From Callipepla californica brunnescens (Eukaryota; Chordata; Aves; Galliformes; Odontophoridae), in NCBI GenBank assembly GCA_023055505.1, contig JALIRH010000004.1, positions 11,031,368 through 11,095,367 on the forward strand: a stretch of DNA of 64,000 bases, in the 5' to 3' direction. This document shows positions 39,101-47,585 of this stretch, piece by piece (positions within the stretch are counted from its first letter, which is position 1; every line of letters starts with the position of its first letter). Position numbers and translations under genes: made by a program. The notes beneath the pieces are model-generated. The model worked only from the letters and a program-made list of their open reading frames with translations. It did not search any database and had not been told where the DNA came from.

Positions 39101-40727
39101 AGCACTTGTTTCTTGCTTTCCAGGTTTCTCTAGAAAGTGTTTAACTTTGTCCAGTGCTGTCTGTCTTTTTATCTAATATGTACATATTTTTTCTTAAAAA
39201 GTGTTTTTAGTGCTTAGCAGCCAAAGACTTAGCTAGGGGGACTCCTGCTGGTCATGTGCATGTAGAGCACGGACCCAAGAGTGGCTTCTCTGTGATGTAC
39301 ACCATCAGAGAACAGGAGTTACAGGTAACTTTTCTCATGCAGTTCCGAATGGTATTTATATTCTGTAAAGGGAACTCCACATGTGTTCAGCAGACTTGTG
39401 CTAAACGGAAGCTGAGATTTTTTTGCTGTTGTTGCTTGAAATTCTTAATGTTTTTGTACACAGCTGATTTGATCTCTTCATTCACATTGCACCAGAGCAG
39501 CGCAGCTCACGTGTTTACCCAGGCTTATCTAGGACTGTATATAGTGTCACCATTTTCACTTTTACAGGTTTGCCCTTTAACTTCTTCCATACTTCATCAT
39601 CCTTTCGTGCTAATGGAATGAAGTTCAAAGTATCAGTGAAACAGCAGCTTATAAACTTAATCACCAGAGCAGTTGTTTTTCCTGTTACGTCTTTGCTGCT
39701 TATTGTCACGTGTGAACTGAAGTATCCCAGTACCATCTTTTGCCTCACAGAGTAAGATGTGGAGAAGTCTCAGGAGCGTGCTGTTTATCAGAGGTTCTCC
39801 AGGGGAGAGATGAGCACCTACAGAGATCGTTCAGTAACTCAATAAAAGATGACACGCGTTTCAGTGGTGTGCTGAGTTACTGTGGCTATACCGGACTAGG
39901 CAGAAGGAGCTCCAGGCGATGAATGGGATGAGCATGTAATCAGCTCACTCCCTCTTTTTAGCTCTGTGGAATTCTGCTCTGAAAAATTTAATCATACTCG
40001 CAGGAAAACGTTGTGTTTTTTGGCTCTGCTGTGGGGTGAGTGTTAGAACCTTGTAGTCCGAATTGGAAGAAATGTCACAGCCTCTGCTAGGGACGGCCTT
40101 GTCTGAGCAGAACTTCCCAAGTTGGAAGGGACCCACAAAAATCATAGAGTCCAACTCCTGACTCCACACCAGCACTAAACCGTATGTTTGAGCGTTGTCT
40201 AAACGCTCCTTGAACTTGGGGCCGTGCCCACTGCCCTCTGGTGCAGAACCTCACCCCTAACACCCGCACCCCCCCGGCACAGCTCCATGCCGTTCCCTCG
40301 GGCCCTGTCGCCGCCACACAGAGCAGAGCTCAGCGCTGCCCTCCGCTCCCTGTGAGGATGCGGCCGCCGTGAGGCCTCCCCTCAGCTCCTCTGCTGTGTG
40401 CTCAGCACTCCTGGGCGTGAATCACCTGCTGCTCGCACACCTTGCCTTACAGACCTCTCACCATCTTCATAGCCCTCCTCTGGGTGCTTCGTCCCGGTAT
40501 TGTGGCAGCCAGAAGGCACCCGGTGCTGGGGATGCAGCTGCACAGCCTCTCTGCTTCAAGGAATTCAACAGTTTTGTTAACGTAGCACTGTCTGCAAATT
40601 TGGGCGTGTGGAAAAAAAAAAATAAATGGATCCAGCCTGTTTCTTGTACACTTACATCCTTTTTTGGCCTCTTAGGACTGATCAGCGCGCCCTTTTAGGA
40701 GAGACATCTGTTAATGGCCCTGTATGA
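11889..40727 (+). CDS. PPP6R3: PPP6R3 (SAPS3), protein phosphatase 6 regulatory subunit 3; complete CDS in 22 exons
   Basis: Joining 22 exons gives an uninterrupted 873-residue protein that I recognise as PPP6R3. Known role of the family: SAPS-domain subunits bind the PP6 catalytic subunit PPP6C and ankyrin subunits (ANKRD28/44/52) to form the PP6 holoenzyme, a cytoplasmic and nuclear Ser/Thr phosphatase acting in mitosis (Aurora A), DNA-damage and NF-kB signalling. Seen here: an N-terminal helical SAPS region (roughly residues 1-500), then an acidic, Ser-rich, probably disordered tail with SSDDE (about 520), SDEEDIWEE (about 620) and [12 protein letters not shown] (about 645), ending in SVNGPV. 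The ATG at 11889 is chosen because it lies 6 nt inside the acceptor-defined exon, has A at -3 and begins [16 protein letters not shown], the family N-terminus; an in-frame upstream ATG at 11862 is in the intron. All introns are GT-AG. The coding part spans only about 29 kb, compact compared with mammals. Paralogues PPP6R1/2 are excluded by the close match in the divergent tail. Confidence 0.98.
12116..13267 (+). other. PPP6R3 intron after coding exon 1
   Basis: GT-AG intron of 1152 nt. No exon, RNA gene or repeat recognised. Confidence 0.85.
13268..13454 (+). CDS. PPP6R3: PPP6R3 coding exon 2 (residues 76-138)
   Basis: Acceptor ctttctcgcag, donor gtaagt. The first base completes Lys76, followed by [20 protein letters not shown] and ending SRKPEQ in phase 0. 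This is part of the SAPS helical region. Confidence 0.97.
14104..14241 (+). CDS. PPP6R3: PPP6R3 coding exon 3 (residues 139-184)
   Basis: Acceptor ttcatctctag, donor gtgagt, 46 whole codons. It encodes [20 protein letters not shown] and the very conserved [16 protein letters not shown] motif typical of SAPS proteins. Confidence 0.97.
14572..14637 (+). CDS. PPP6R3: PPP6R3 coding exon 4 (residues 185-206)
   Basis: A 66-nt micro-exon of 22 codons, [20 protein letters not shown]..., with acceptor tgcttttacag and donor gtaagc, phase 0 at both ends. Confidence 0.96.
15111..15223 (+). CDS. PPP6R3: PPP6R3 coding exon 5 (residues 207-244)
   Basis: Acceptor ttctgttccag, donor gtaagc. Encodes [20 protein letters not shown] and ends with AA of a split Lys codon (phase 2). 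Confidence 0.97.
15916..16029 (+). CDS. PPP6R3: PPP6R3 coding exon 6 (residues 244-282)
   Basis: Acceptor ttgttttcag, donor gtaagt. Encodes [20 protein letters not shown] and ends [10 protein letters not shown] plus a split Thr codon. All-helical SAPS core. Confidence 0.97.
16705..16834 (+). CDS. PPP6R3: PPP6R3 coding exon 7 (residues 282-325)
   Basis: Acceptor gtgctttag, donor gtaagt. Encodes [20 protein letters not shown] through [11 protein letters not shown], ending in phase 0. Confidence 0.97.
18503..18655 (+). CDS. PPP6R3: PPP6R3 coding exon 8 (residues 326-376)
   Basis: Acceptor gacttttttcag, donor gtaaga, 51 whole codons. Encodes [20 protein letters not shown] and ends ELNSIGVIL. 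The phase-0 end matters because the candidate cassette exon at 19144 would follow it. Confidence 0.97.
18656..20542 (+). other. PPP6R3 intron between exons 8 and 9, holding the candidate cassette exon
   Basis: An 1887-nt GT-AG intron. Apart from the 132-nt open, splice-bounded segment at 19144-19275, nothing is recognised. Confidence 0.8.
19144..19275 (+). CDS. PPP6R3: Candidate in-frame cassette exon of PPP6R3 (44 codons)
   Basis: Seen in sequence: a branch-point-like gctaac at 19115-19120, a pyrimidine-rich tract and cag acceptor at 19141-19143, then 132 nt with no stop, then donor CAG|gtaatt. Both ends are phase 0, matching the flanking exons, so inclusion keeps the frame and gives 917 residues. 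The peptide starts [20 protein letters not shown] and ends [10 protein letters not shown]. It would fall between GVIL and DMFFKYTW inside the SAPS helical region. I do not recall this segment in the standard PPP6R3 protein, so it is either an alternative exon or a chance look-alike. Transcription is inference. Confidence 0.5.
20543..20692 (+). CDS. PPP6R3: PPP6R3 coding exon 9 (residues 377-426)
   Basis: Acceptor ctgttttttcag, donor gtaagt, 50 whole codons. Encodes [20 protein letters not shown] and ends TGDNLLLKH. Asp377 replaces the Asn I recall in human. Confidence 0.97.
21189..21253 (+). CDS. PPP6R3: PPP6R3 coding exon 10 (residues 427-448)
   Basis: Acceptor tattccatag, donor gtgagt, 65 nt. 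Encodes [20 protein letters not shown] and a split Gln codon; the human protein, as I recall it, has Gln for His429. Confidence 0.96.
22613..22728 (+). CDS. PPP6R3: PPP6R3 coding exon 11 (residues 448-487)
   Basis: Acceptor gtctcttgcag, donor gtaaca. Encodes [20 protein letters not shown] through MLVQQLIK. The GHLTRIAN motif is one of the most conserved in SAPS proteins. Confidence 0.97.
23114..23199 (+). CDS. PPP6R3: PPP6R3 coding exon 12 (residues 487-515)
   Basis: Acceptor cctattgtag, donor gtaagt. Encodes [20 protein letters not shown] and TNKRNTVDL, ending in phase 0; last exon of the well-conserved SAPS block. Confidence 0.97.
24247..24333 (+). CDS. PPP6R3: PPP6R3 coding exon 13 (residues 516-544)
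   Basis: Acceptor ttttgtgtag, donor gtgagt, 29 codons. Encodes [20 protein letters not shown] and FSQDSSLQQ. The SSSDDEID stretch is a typical CK2-type acidic serine cluster (family-type inference). Confidence 0.97.
24334..26289 (+). other. PPP6R3 intron between exons 13 and 14
   Basis: A 1956-nt GT-AG intron. It holds a perfect 11-bp-arm palindrome at 24736-24758; otherwise featureless. Confidence 0.8.
24736..24758. repeat. 23-nt perfect palindrome (11-bp arms, 1-nt centre)
   Basis: Left arm aatctagacaa (24736-24746), centre c (24747), right arm ttgtctagatt (24748-24758); the arms are exact reverse complements. Confidence 0.95.
26290..26387 (+). CDS. PPP6R3: PPP6R3 coding exon 14 (residues 545-577)
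   Basis: Acceptor ggggttgccag, donor gtgagt. Encodes [20 protein letters not shown] and [12 protein letters not shown] plus a split Asn codon. Confidence 0.97.
26388..28272 (+). other. PPP6R3 intron between exons 14 and 15
   Basis: An 1885-nt GT-AG intron with no exon, repeat or RNA gene recognised. Confidence 0.8.
28273..28327 (+). CDS. PPP6R3: PPP6R3 coding exon 15 (residues 577-595)
   Basis: A 55-nt micro-exon with acceptor ttctttgcag and donor gtaagt. Encodes [18 protein letters not shown], ending in phase 0. Confidence 0.96.
29018..29148 (+). CDS. PPP6R3: PPP6R3 coding exon 16 (residues 596-639)
   Basis: Acceptor ccttatatctag-type, donor gtagga. Encodes [20 protein letters not shown], then [20 protein letters not shown], ending RRS plus a split Ser codon. 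The acidic SDEED cluster lies here. Confidence 0.97.
30121..30145. repeat. T-run followed by G12 and GGGG
   Basis: T8 at 30121-30128, G12 at 30129-30140, A, then GGGG at 30142-30145. It ends about 103 nt before the exon 17 acceptor. Confidence 0.95.
30249..30367 (+). CDS. PPP6R3: PPP6R3 coding exon 17 (residues 639-679)
   Basis: Acceptor gtattttaag, donor gtatgt. Encodes [20 protein letters not shown] and a tail DKMEVDLNE with a split Pro codon. Ser/Asp/Glu-rich disordered segment. A long T/G homopolymer tract lies about 100 nt upstream. Confidence 0.97.
30368..33197 (+). other. PPP6R3 introns between exons 17 and 19
   Basis: Introns 30368-31773 and 31928-33197, GT-AG. No repeat or RNA gene recognised. 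Confidence 0.8.
31774..31927 (+). CDS. PPP6R3: PPP6R3 coding exon 18 (residues 679-730)
   Basis: Acceptor ggttttctag, donor gtaaga. Encodes [20 protein letters not shown], then [20 protein letters not shown] and [10 protein letters not shown] with a split Ser codon. The W-containing short motifs are a conserved feature of this tail. Confidence 0.97.
33198..33304 (+). CDS. PPP6R3: PPP6R3 coding exon 19 (residues 730-766)
   Basis: Acceptor gtgtttgaag (weak pyrimidine tract), donor gtgagt. Encodes [20 protein letters not shown] then [15 protein letters not shown]. The last part differs from the Ala-rich segment I recall in human, so it is fast-evolving. Confidence 0.95.
33305..37343 (+). other. 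PPP6R3 introns between exons 19 and 21
   Basis: Introns 33305-34155 and 34307-37343, GT-AG. The second is the second-longest coding intron (3037 nt) and has a purine-rich stretch around 35780-36560 on the + strand. No exon recognised. Confidence 0.8.
34156..34306 (+). CDS. PPP6R3: PPP6R3 coding exon 20 (residues 766-816)
   Basis: Acceptor tttcatgcag, donor gtgaga. Encodes [20 protein letters not shown] and [20 protein letters not shown], ending KTETAVFK plus a split Ser codon. It is more GC- and CpG-rich than its neighbours. Confidence 0.97.
37344..37466 (+). CDS. PPP6R3: PPP6R3 coding exon 21 (residues 816-857)
   Basis: Acceptor ctttcatgtag, donor gtaact. Encodes [20 protein letters not shown] then [20 protein letters not shown] and a split Arg codon. 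Confidence 0.96.
37467..40675 (+). other. PPP6R3 last intron, containing a CR1 insertion
   Basis: A 3209-nt GT-AG intron, the longest between coding exons here. It holds the CR1 fragment at about 40105-40570, ending roughly 100 nt before the final acceptor. Otherwise nothing recognised. Confidence 0.8.
40105..40570 (-). mobile_element. CR1 LINE 3' fragment, inverted
   Basis: The + strand shows the typical inverted CR1 3' end, aagttggaagggacccac, then aatcatagagtccaactcc, followed by the GC-rich body with cctcacccctaacacccgca and tcttcatagccctcctctgg. It is GC- and CpG-rich compared with the surrounding intron. Boundaries are approximate. Confidence 0.88.
40676..40727 (+). CDS. PPP6R3: PPP6R3 coding exon 22 and stop (residues 857-873)
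   Basis: Acceptor tttggcctcttag at 40675. Encodes [16 protein letters not shown] and TGA at 40725-40727. The extreme C-terminus SVNGPV matches the mammalian end, whereas the residues just before it have diverged. The exon runs on into the 3'UTR. Confidence 0.96.
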
Positions 40728-41180
40728 TATGTGATGTCTGCTGCCTTGGCTGAAGAAAATGAACTGATGCCCGGGGGTTTGAGCGTTTCTTGAGGATTTC
40801 ATCTAGAGCCCGTTGAAGCCAGTTACTGCTGCACTAATTTTGCAAGGGATCAGGACCAGCAACATTTATATTCTAGATTTTAAGACATTGTACAGAAATT
40901 CATAAGTGTAAAAATATTGCACATTGAGAAAGACCGATAATTTTTGCGTATGTTTATATTGTATTGTTCTAATTAACGGGTGGCCTGTGAAATAAGATCC
41001 TGCTGCCCATGTAATGATGACAGTAGTGTTACTATAGTTACAAATGGCTGTAAGAATAGTTTTATAAAAAAAAAAAAGTGAATACACAAATCTAATGTAT
41101 TTGAGACATAACTATTTGACGATTAGTGTGACCAAAGTATTTAGCAGTTTTTCATACATTTTTCACCTTGTAAAAAGAAG

Positions 41181-41233
41181 GAAAAAGAAAAAAAAAAAAA
41201 CCAACAACAAGAAAAAAAGCAACCAAAAAAACC
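41181..41233. repeat. A-rich low-complexity patch in the 3'UTR
   Basis: A-runs broken by single G and C bases, including A12 near 41190-41201. Could be the remnant of a poly(A) tail or a simple low-complexity tract. Confidence 0.8.
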
Positions 41234-42201
41234 GTACCTGAATTCATGTTTCTTCCGGGTTGGCGAAGAATCGTAGAACCGAAATGCCCTATCAAAGTTA
41301 TTTTGGTTGTTTTAGCATACAAGTGATTTAAATGACAGTTTTGGTGTTCAGCATTTTACAACAGGTTTTTTAATTGGTAATTGTTTTCTGTATTGTTTAA
41401 AACAGATCAAAAATGTAAGTCTATTGGTAGAGATTTTAAGTATTTATTGCTACAACTTAGTTGACAAATTGATGTTTCTGTAAAGCCATATGTTCTGTTA
41501 AGTCTTGTTTGCTTGAAACAATACCTTCCAGGTGAAACACTAGGATATTTGAAGTGCACATGGCTTGTTGTGTTAAGTGCTTCACCTGCCTTTTAACCCA
41601 TTCACCACCGTCTCCTTTACTGCCGAGCATTACACGACGGAACATTGCAGAACAATCTGCGGATCTGAAGCGCCGTAATCCTCTTAGACAAGTCCAGTCA
41701 ACGAAATGCCCGTGCTGCTAATGTAATTACAGTACACGCATTTTAAAAGTATATAGTGTTCTTTTAATACAGATTTTGGCAGCAGAGCATGTTAATTGTT
41801 ACTTTCACTGTACTGATCTGTGTGAGGCTTTCATTTGTATGTTCTAAACCAGTTTTTTTTCGCAGCTGGTTTGTGTATATATATATAGTGATTATGGAAA
41901 CTAATTCTGTGTAATTTATAATTTTCTATGTCAGTGTACAATTCCAACAGCCTTCTCAAACAAACGGAAGCAATATTCTGTATATTGCCACCTTGTCTGG
42001 TGAAAGGGTTAAAGTACTTCACCTCCTGCACTTTTAGATGCGAATCCATTTTTATTTCTGTAATAATTATATTCATTTATTTTTACATCATTTGTTTTCC
42101 TGACCAGTATTTAAAGCCAAAAGGATACTCTAAACGATGGCCAATGATTGATTTTAGAGAGCGTCCCAAGCAACGTGCCTAAACATTACATTGCGTACAG
42201 A

Positions 42202-42207
42202 AATAAA
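42202..42207 (+). promoter_or_regulatory. Polyadenylation signal AATAAA for PPP6R3
   Basis: I saw no earlier AATAAA on the + strand after the stop codon. A GT-rich element (ttgttgggagcggttgtgtg, about 42286-42305) follows, so cleavage probably falls between about 42220 and 42260. A more distal site is possible. Confidence 0.7.
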
Positions 42208-42225
42208 AAAAGAGGAAAAAGTATA

Positions 42226-45200
42226 ATGGCATTGCACTTATTGCTTCCTGTCTTGCATTTTTCACAGCAGATTTCAGTAGCGACTTGTTGGGAGCGGTTG
42301 TGTGGAAATGGAGAGTTTATTACTCATGCTAGGAACTCTGAACTTGGAGGGAAAGCTTTGGCAGTGAAGGGATACCTTGGTCTGTTCTCATTGCTTTGTT
42401 TTCCTCACAGGCTTAGGAGGATTTGGACATACTCGGATTAATTGTTCTCAGTGGCTCCGTTACCCAGTCTGTTTAATCAGATTTGACTTGCCTGCAGTGA
42501 ACTTGAGTTCTCTTGGAAGAGATTCTATTTGCAAGGTGGACTAACACCCAGTAGCTTTGGACGGGTTTGACTTCCTGCAGGACTTTGTAGCAGTTAGCCA
42601 GTCGTAGTGAGCTGATTTCAACCTGGTTCCGAATGTGTGCATTGCAGCACTTCACAGTGCTCCTGGAAATGGCTACAGGTGCAGGCACTGAAAGTGGGGA
42701 CGTTGATGGCAGTTAATGGGAAAGGCACTCTGACAGCAGGACAGCTGAAGTGATCTCATTAAATCCTTGTAAATGCAGCACAGTCTAACCGTGCTTTGGA
42801 TTGAAGTTTCTCTTTCTACTCGTAAGCTTTTGCCTCCCAATGTGGGTTCTGTGTTGTCAGCTGCACGCTCCTGTGAAAACTCACTGTGACGTTCCCGATG
42901 AGGAGGTAAGAAAGACTTAGGAAGATAAATTTTTCATAATGAACTTACGTTCCTGTTGAAATTAGCTTTCATTTCCTTGGAGATTACTTTGTTTTGACGT
43001 ATACTTTATACAGTGAGGAAGTATTTATTGTATATAACTGGCTATTAATATACTTAAACAGATCATTTCTGGCCAGTTAGTGCAATTGAGGATGAGTGCT
43101 TCGGGCTTTACTGTAGAAGCATGTGTTGTGTCCCAAAATCAGAACGGAAGTTAAAAGGTAATGTGAGAGCAGCAAGCTTTTTCTTTTTAGCTTCTGTCTT
43201 CTTTTGTATCAGGTGAGGCTTTGACATCCTTCTATGCCATTATTGGCAGAACTACGGTTACAGAATGGAGAAGGCATAAGCCCATAGGGTTGAAAAGATT
43301 CTTAGCATAAAAATGGAGGCATTAGAGTGGTCTGTGTGGCATCACGGGATGTTGCCATGTACTTCTTTCTCTTCTGCTGCAGGCTAAAGCAGGGAAGAGA
43401 ACTGAGCTGTACACAGTGCTCTGCTGGCAGTACTTTTCAACGTTTCTCTCTCCTGTCGATGAGTCGGGGTTGGCGTCTGATGTATTTCTTCATTTCTGAA
43501 GCAGTAGGGACTGTGCAGGATGAGCTCAGATTACCTTCAGTCCGTCAGCCTGGCCTTAGCTCAGTGTAATGCTGATTCCGGGTCTGCTTTGGGAGGAGTG
43601 TTCTCCTTCCTTCTAGCTGTGGACTTCTTATGAGTGCTGGTGGGTGCCTTTCCTGTGGTCTGTGTTTTCTCTGTGCCTCAAAATCTGGATTCTGAAGACT
43701 CTAAGTTAAGTCGCAGTTGTCTGTTCTGTATGTGATGTGCAGTCACCCAGAATGAGAACCAGATCTTGTCCAGCCGCTGTTGAGTAGGGTTTCTCAGTTG
43801 TGAGATTCAGCTTGTCCTTTCACTCGGGTTGACCTGAGTTTCACACTGTTCCAGTCTGTGAATGATTGTGTTGGTGATGGAATCTCAAGAAGTCGTAACG
43901 TTGCTTCATCTTTTTCATACGGAACCTGAACCTGTTATTTACAGATGTGCCTGGGCTGCCTTTCAATTCCAGCATGTGTGACTCTTCCTGCTTTTGTTGA
44001 TGGGAGGAAATGTGTATGATGATGGGCAGGTTCTGCCCTTCCCCCCTTTATCTAAACCGGTTTTCTGTTAGAGGACGCAGTTTCATTTTGGGTAGTGGGG
44101 TTAACCTGCTTCCTTTGCTGAGGTCCTGCAGCCTGATGACCCTTTTTCCTTATGCCAAACAAAAATAAGTGGCTGGAAAATCACTCTTGGTTGTTTGTTT
44201 TTTTTTTTTTTCCCTATTGGAAGATCTGAAGTATTGACCATCATCTAGTGGTTCCTGGATGAGACAGTGAGACGAGGTAGCTGGCGTGAGCCTAGTGGCT
44301 CTGTCTGCGAAAATTGAAGTGTCTGCATGTCTTAACTTTTCACCTTATTAATCACTTGCTTGGTTTGAAAAAATGTTAATAAGAAAAAGAGATGGAGGTG
44401 ATTCTTCTGTAATCTGCTAAACCGTCATTAAGATGTGATTTCAAACGAGAAGGGGTTGTAACGCAGTGTTGAGGTGCTGATATATCCACAGAATCCCATT
44501 CTTCTGTTTTTCTGTAGTTTGCTCAGAATGAGGAAGCTTGACAAGCTGAATGGAGTGCTGCTTTATTTTTAATGTCTGGTTTAAAGTACTTTAAAGACAT
44601 TGTTCTCTGAACCTGGGGTGTGGCAGCTGGCATCGGGTGTGTTATTTACCCAGTTTATGCCTATTTCCAAGCACGTAAGAGAACTTCTAATTAGTCTGTG
44701 CACATACACGTGTGTGAATCTGTATTTCTGAGTATATTTTCTTATTCAGCCAGGGTGCCATTATGTGGTGCACATCCTAAATGTTCTGAGCTCTAGCATC
44801 TGTGGAGGAAGAGGTGCGTGTGTGATTCAGCCCGTACTGAAGCACTTCAGTAATACAAAATGTTCTTTAGCTTCTGTCTCTGCAAATGTTGACGCGCTCG
44901 TTGGGGTCCAGCCGGTGTGACTGTGATTGGATGGGGGGAGGAGGAGGAACTGATGCCTCTCGTTTTTGAGGCCAACTTCAGCTGATACTTTTGGGCCTTT
45001 TTGCTGATGTGTTTATGGCTTCCCAGAAACTTAGGCAGGAGATTGAATTTCCAGTATTGGTGACTGAAACAGCACTGTTGATTTCATCAGTGAACTTGTA
45101 CTGGTGCTGTTAGCTGTGTGCTGCGTTGAAACTTTCTTGATTCGTCAGCAAGACGGTTAGTTTAGCTGCTTCAGCTGCTGTCACCAGCACTATTCTCAAG

Positions 45201-46425
45201 CATACACAAACAGGTTTACTGTGTGGCTTTGCATTCGGTGTTGCACAGGTGTGAACTGTTGTAGCAGTTGTGTGGGAAAGGCAGGGTGTGTGTGTGCTAC
45301 GGCGACCTTCCAGATGGCCTGAGGAGTGGTCTAGTGCAATCCAAAGGGAGTTAACTCACCTGAGCTGTTGCCCGCTGACCTTTTGGGTGTTCTTACTCTT
45401 ACAGTGGCTGCTAGCTGTCCGTGACATGCTGGGCCTCTCCTGCCTCTGCCATCGTGGTATGAATCTGTGCAAGGACCGCTCGCTGCCTCCTTGCCATTTG
45501 TAGTGGCTGTAGACGAAACGGATAAAACATTGTGGTAAACAGCAGAGTGTACCTGCGAGAGGCAAAGGGGAGGCAGTGCTCACTGTCACTACTGCTCATT
45601 ATAAAAGAGACTTGCATCCCTTCTGTGGAAGGGCTTTATCCTTAATTACCTGCAGGACATGAGAGAGCAGTACTGGAGATGAGTTTTTTACCGCACTCTG
45701 AAGAAGGTAATTACGCTTAGGGGGACAGGTAAGCTCATTCCAGCTAATTACTCTCCTAACTACATGTGGCTCTGGCTTTTATGGCAGTGAGAAGTCTGGA
45801 CATCGTTGTGTTTGGCACACTCTTTTACATGCAGGATCTCACAGAAGTTAGCTTTAGGGCAGTGCACGTAGACAGGTACTGCGATGGAGTGGTAGAATTA
45901 CAGCAAATGATGCACTTGGGACATCTGTGAAGAAAGTGTTCCTTTTTTTCCTAGAGGTTGGGTGCCACATAGAGGTGAAGACAGCTCAGGACAAAGCGCA
46001 CGTGCTGTTCATGCTTCTGTTCTGCAGAGCTGTATCATAAAAACAGTGACTTTTCACTTTGTTCCTCCTGCTTCCTGGGCCGGTACTTTGCCTCTCGCTG
46101 TGTATGGAGAGCATTAATTGTATTAACTGTTTTAATAGCTCTCAAATTCTGATGTGACTTATTATTATGTAAACTAAGGGGGCAGATGTGACATATAATA
46201 ATAACGAGCCATCATTACACATATCTCTAGCATTAAAGTGGTGCAGAAGAAGGTTTAGCATCTTCAGCCTTTTCACATCATCATCTCCCGTGTGGGTGCC
46301 CTGCTTGCGTGTGACACTACTTGTGTTTCCAAACCAAAAGTTCAGTGCAGCAGATGCTTTTTTTCCCTTTTTCTGTTTTTTGTTTGTTTGTTTGATTGTT
46401 TTTTGTTTTTTCCAACCATGGTTTG
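42226..46425. other. Region just downstream of PPP6R3, still T/G-rich on +
   Basis: No gene, promoter or repeat recognised apart from T14 at 44198-44211. Open frames are short and lack family resemblance. The base bias matches that of PPP6R3 introns, which would fit transcription read-through or a longer alternative 3'UTR (inference). Confidence 0.6.
44198..44211. repeat. T14 homopolymer
   Basis: Uninterrupted T-run after a TTGTTTG unit. Confidence 0.9.
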
Positions 46426-46427
46426 AT

Positions 46428-46510
46428 TTCGGAATTGCAGTTGTGCTGGTTGGAAGGGGCCCACAGGGAACGCTGAGTCCAACTCCCGGCTCCACACACG
46501 TACCCGTAAG
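46428..46510 (-). mobile_element. Short CR1 LINE tail fragment, inverted
   Basis: The + strand ggttggaaggggcccacagg followed by gagtccaactcccggctcca closely resembles the inverted CR1 3' end also seen at 40.1 kb. Only the tail is preserved, and a TTTG/GTTT repeat sits at its left edge. Confidence 0.75.
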
Positions 46511-47394
46511 TTATACTGGCTGGAGCTGGATGAGACAGGCACCCCCTTACCAAAACAACCATCTCCCCCCCTTAGCTCCTCAGTGCTCCTTACTCCCTTT
46601 CCCAGCTTTTTGGTGATAAACTGACTCGGTATTTATGCTGGAGAAAATTAGCCAAGAAATATGTGCAGAGGTGAGCTGAAGGACCGGGGCACAGTTTTAC
46701 GCCGTCAGAAACTGTAATAATTTGAGCAGAGAACCCAGAAAGCCACGTGAACTCCGGCCATCGAGTGAGGATAATGGAGGAGAAGCACTTGTAGAAATTG
46801 CTGGGCTGCTGGTAGGTAATTGAGGGGAGGACAGAATCTCCAGCTAGGAAAAAAAGGCTTCTGCAAGAGGGGCAGGACTGAACTTTGATCCGTGCAACTG
46901 CATGTTGCAGCCGCTGGGATCCTGACGATGTGATGTCTGCTTGGACCGACACAACAAATAATGGTTGCTCTACTTGCTGCCAAAAGTTTGCCTGCAGTAA
47001 ATGGCACAAAAGCTGCAAAGTTGGTGTTCCTGAAAACAATTCTATGCAGATTTCCTAAATACATTGGAAATGCAACTTTTTTGGCTCCGTTGCTTTGCTG
47101 TGAAGTGCAGCTTGTGCTCTGAGCTGATCAGGGGGATGCTCTGGTGCAGATAATCTGCGTCCTGCAGGAGGGGATGGCGGGCTCTGTGCAAAAGAAGGAA
47201 AATCCACTTTATCTGAAATCAAATACTTCAGAATGAGCGACTTGGGAATCCCTAATAAGATAAGAAAGTACAGCACGGTTCTTCGCTTTCGAAAAGGAAA
47301 ATAAACTTTTCTATCATCTGTTATAATAAAATAATCTTTGATAAAATAATATAGGAAAGAACACCAATGCAGACAACAGACAAGTGAGTTAAAA

Positions 47395-47585
47395 CAGACG
47401 TGAAATTCCCTCTGTGTAGAAAATTATAGGCACTGGTGATGACATTAGACACGTATGACTAATCAGAGTTAATGCTTGCTGTTGCCAATCAGCCCTATTA
47501 GCACAAGCAATTTGAGCACAGGATGACATTACTTTAATTACTGTAAGCAGCTTGTTCATTTGTCGAGCAGTGTGCATTCAGAAAA
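47395..47585. promoter_or_regulatory. Candidate conserved enhancer-like block
   Basis: A dense run of complex, non-repetitive sequence with homeodomain-type TAATTA (47535-47540), a CCAATCAG box (47485-47492), gatgacatta-type sites and no open frame of substance. It resembles vertebrate conserved non-coding elements in texture, but that is pattern judgement only; conservation was not tested. Confidence 0.25.

Larger units (their letters stand above)
40728..42225 (+). other. PPP6R3: PPP6R3 3' untranslated region (end approximate)
   Basis: AT-rich, with no open frame of note, from the stop codon to just after the first canonical AATAAA. It contains a poly(A)-like A-rich patch (41181-41233), a TGTATATA Pumilio-type element within the TA repeat near 41873, and several T-runs. 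The exact cleavage point is inferred. Confidence 0.75.

Noticed and set aside
40240..40420. Local CpG-rich patch that could be read as a CpG-island promoter
   Set aside because: The CpG richness belongs to the inverted CR1 fragment.
46142..46616. Overlapping open frames on both strands (up to 142 codons)
   Set aside because: Partly low-complexity TTTG/AAAC and a CR1 tail; no splice structure or family resemblance.
46590..47064. Minus-strand open frames of 149 and 119 codons
   Set aside because: Long by chance in a stop-poor stretch; the two frames overlap and neither resembles a known protein.
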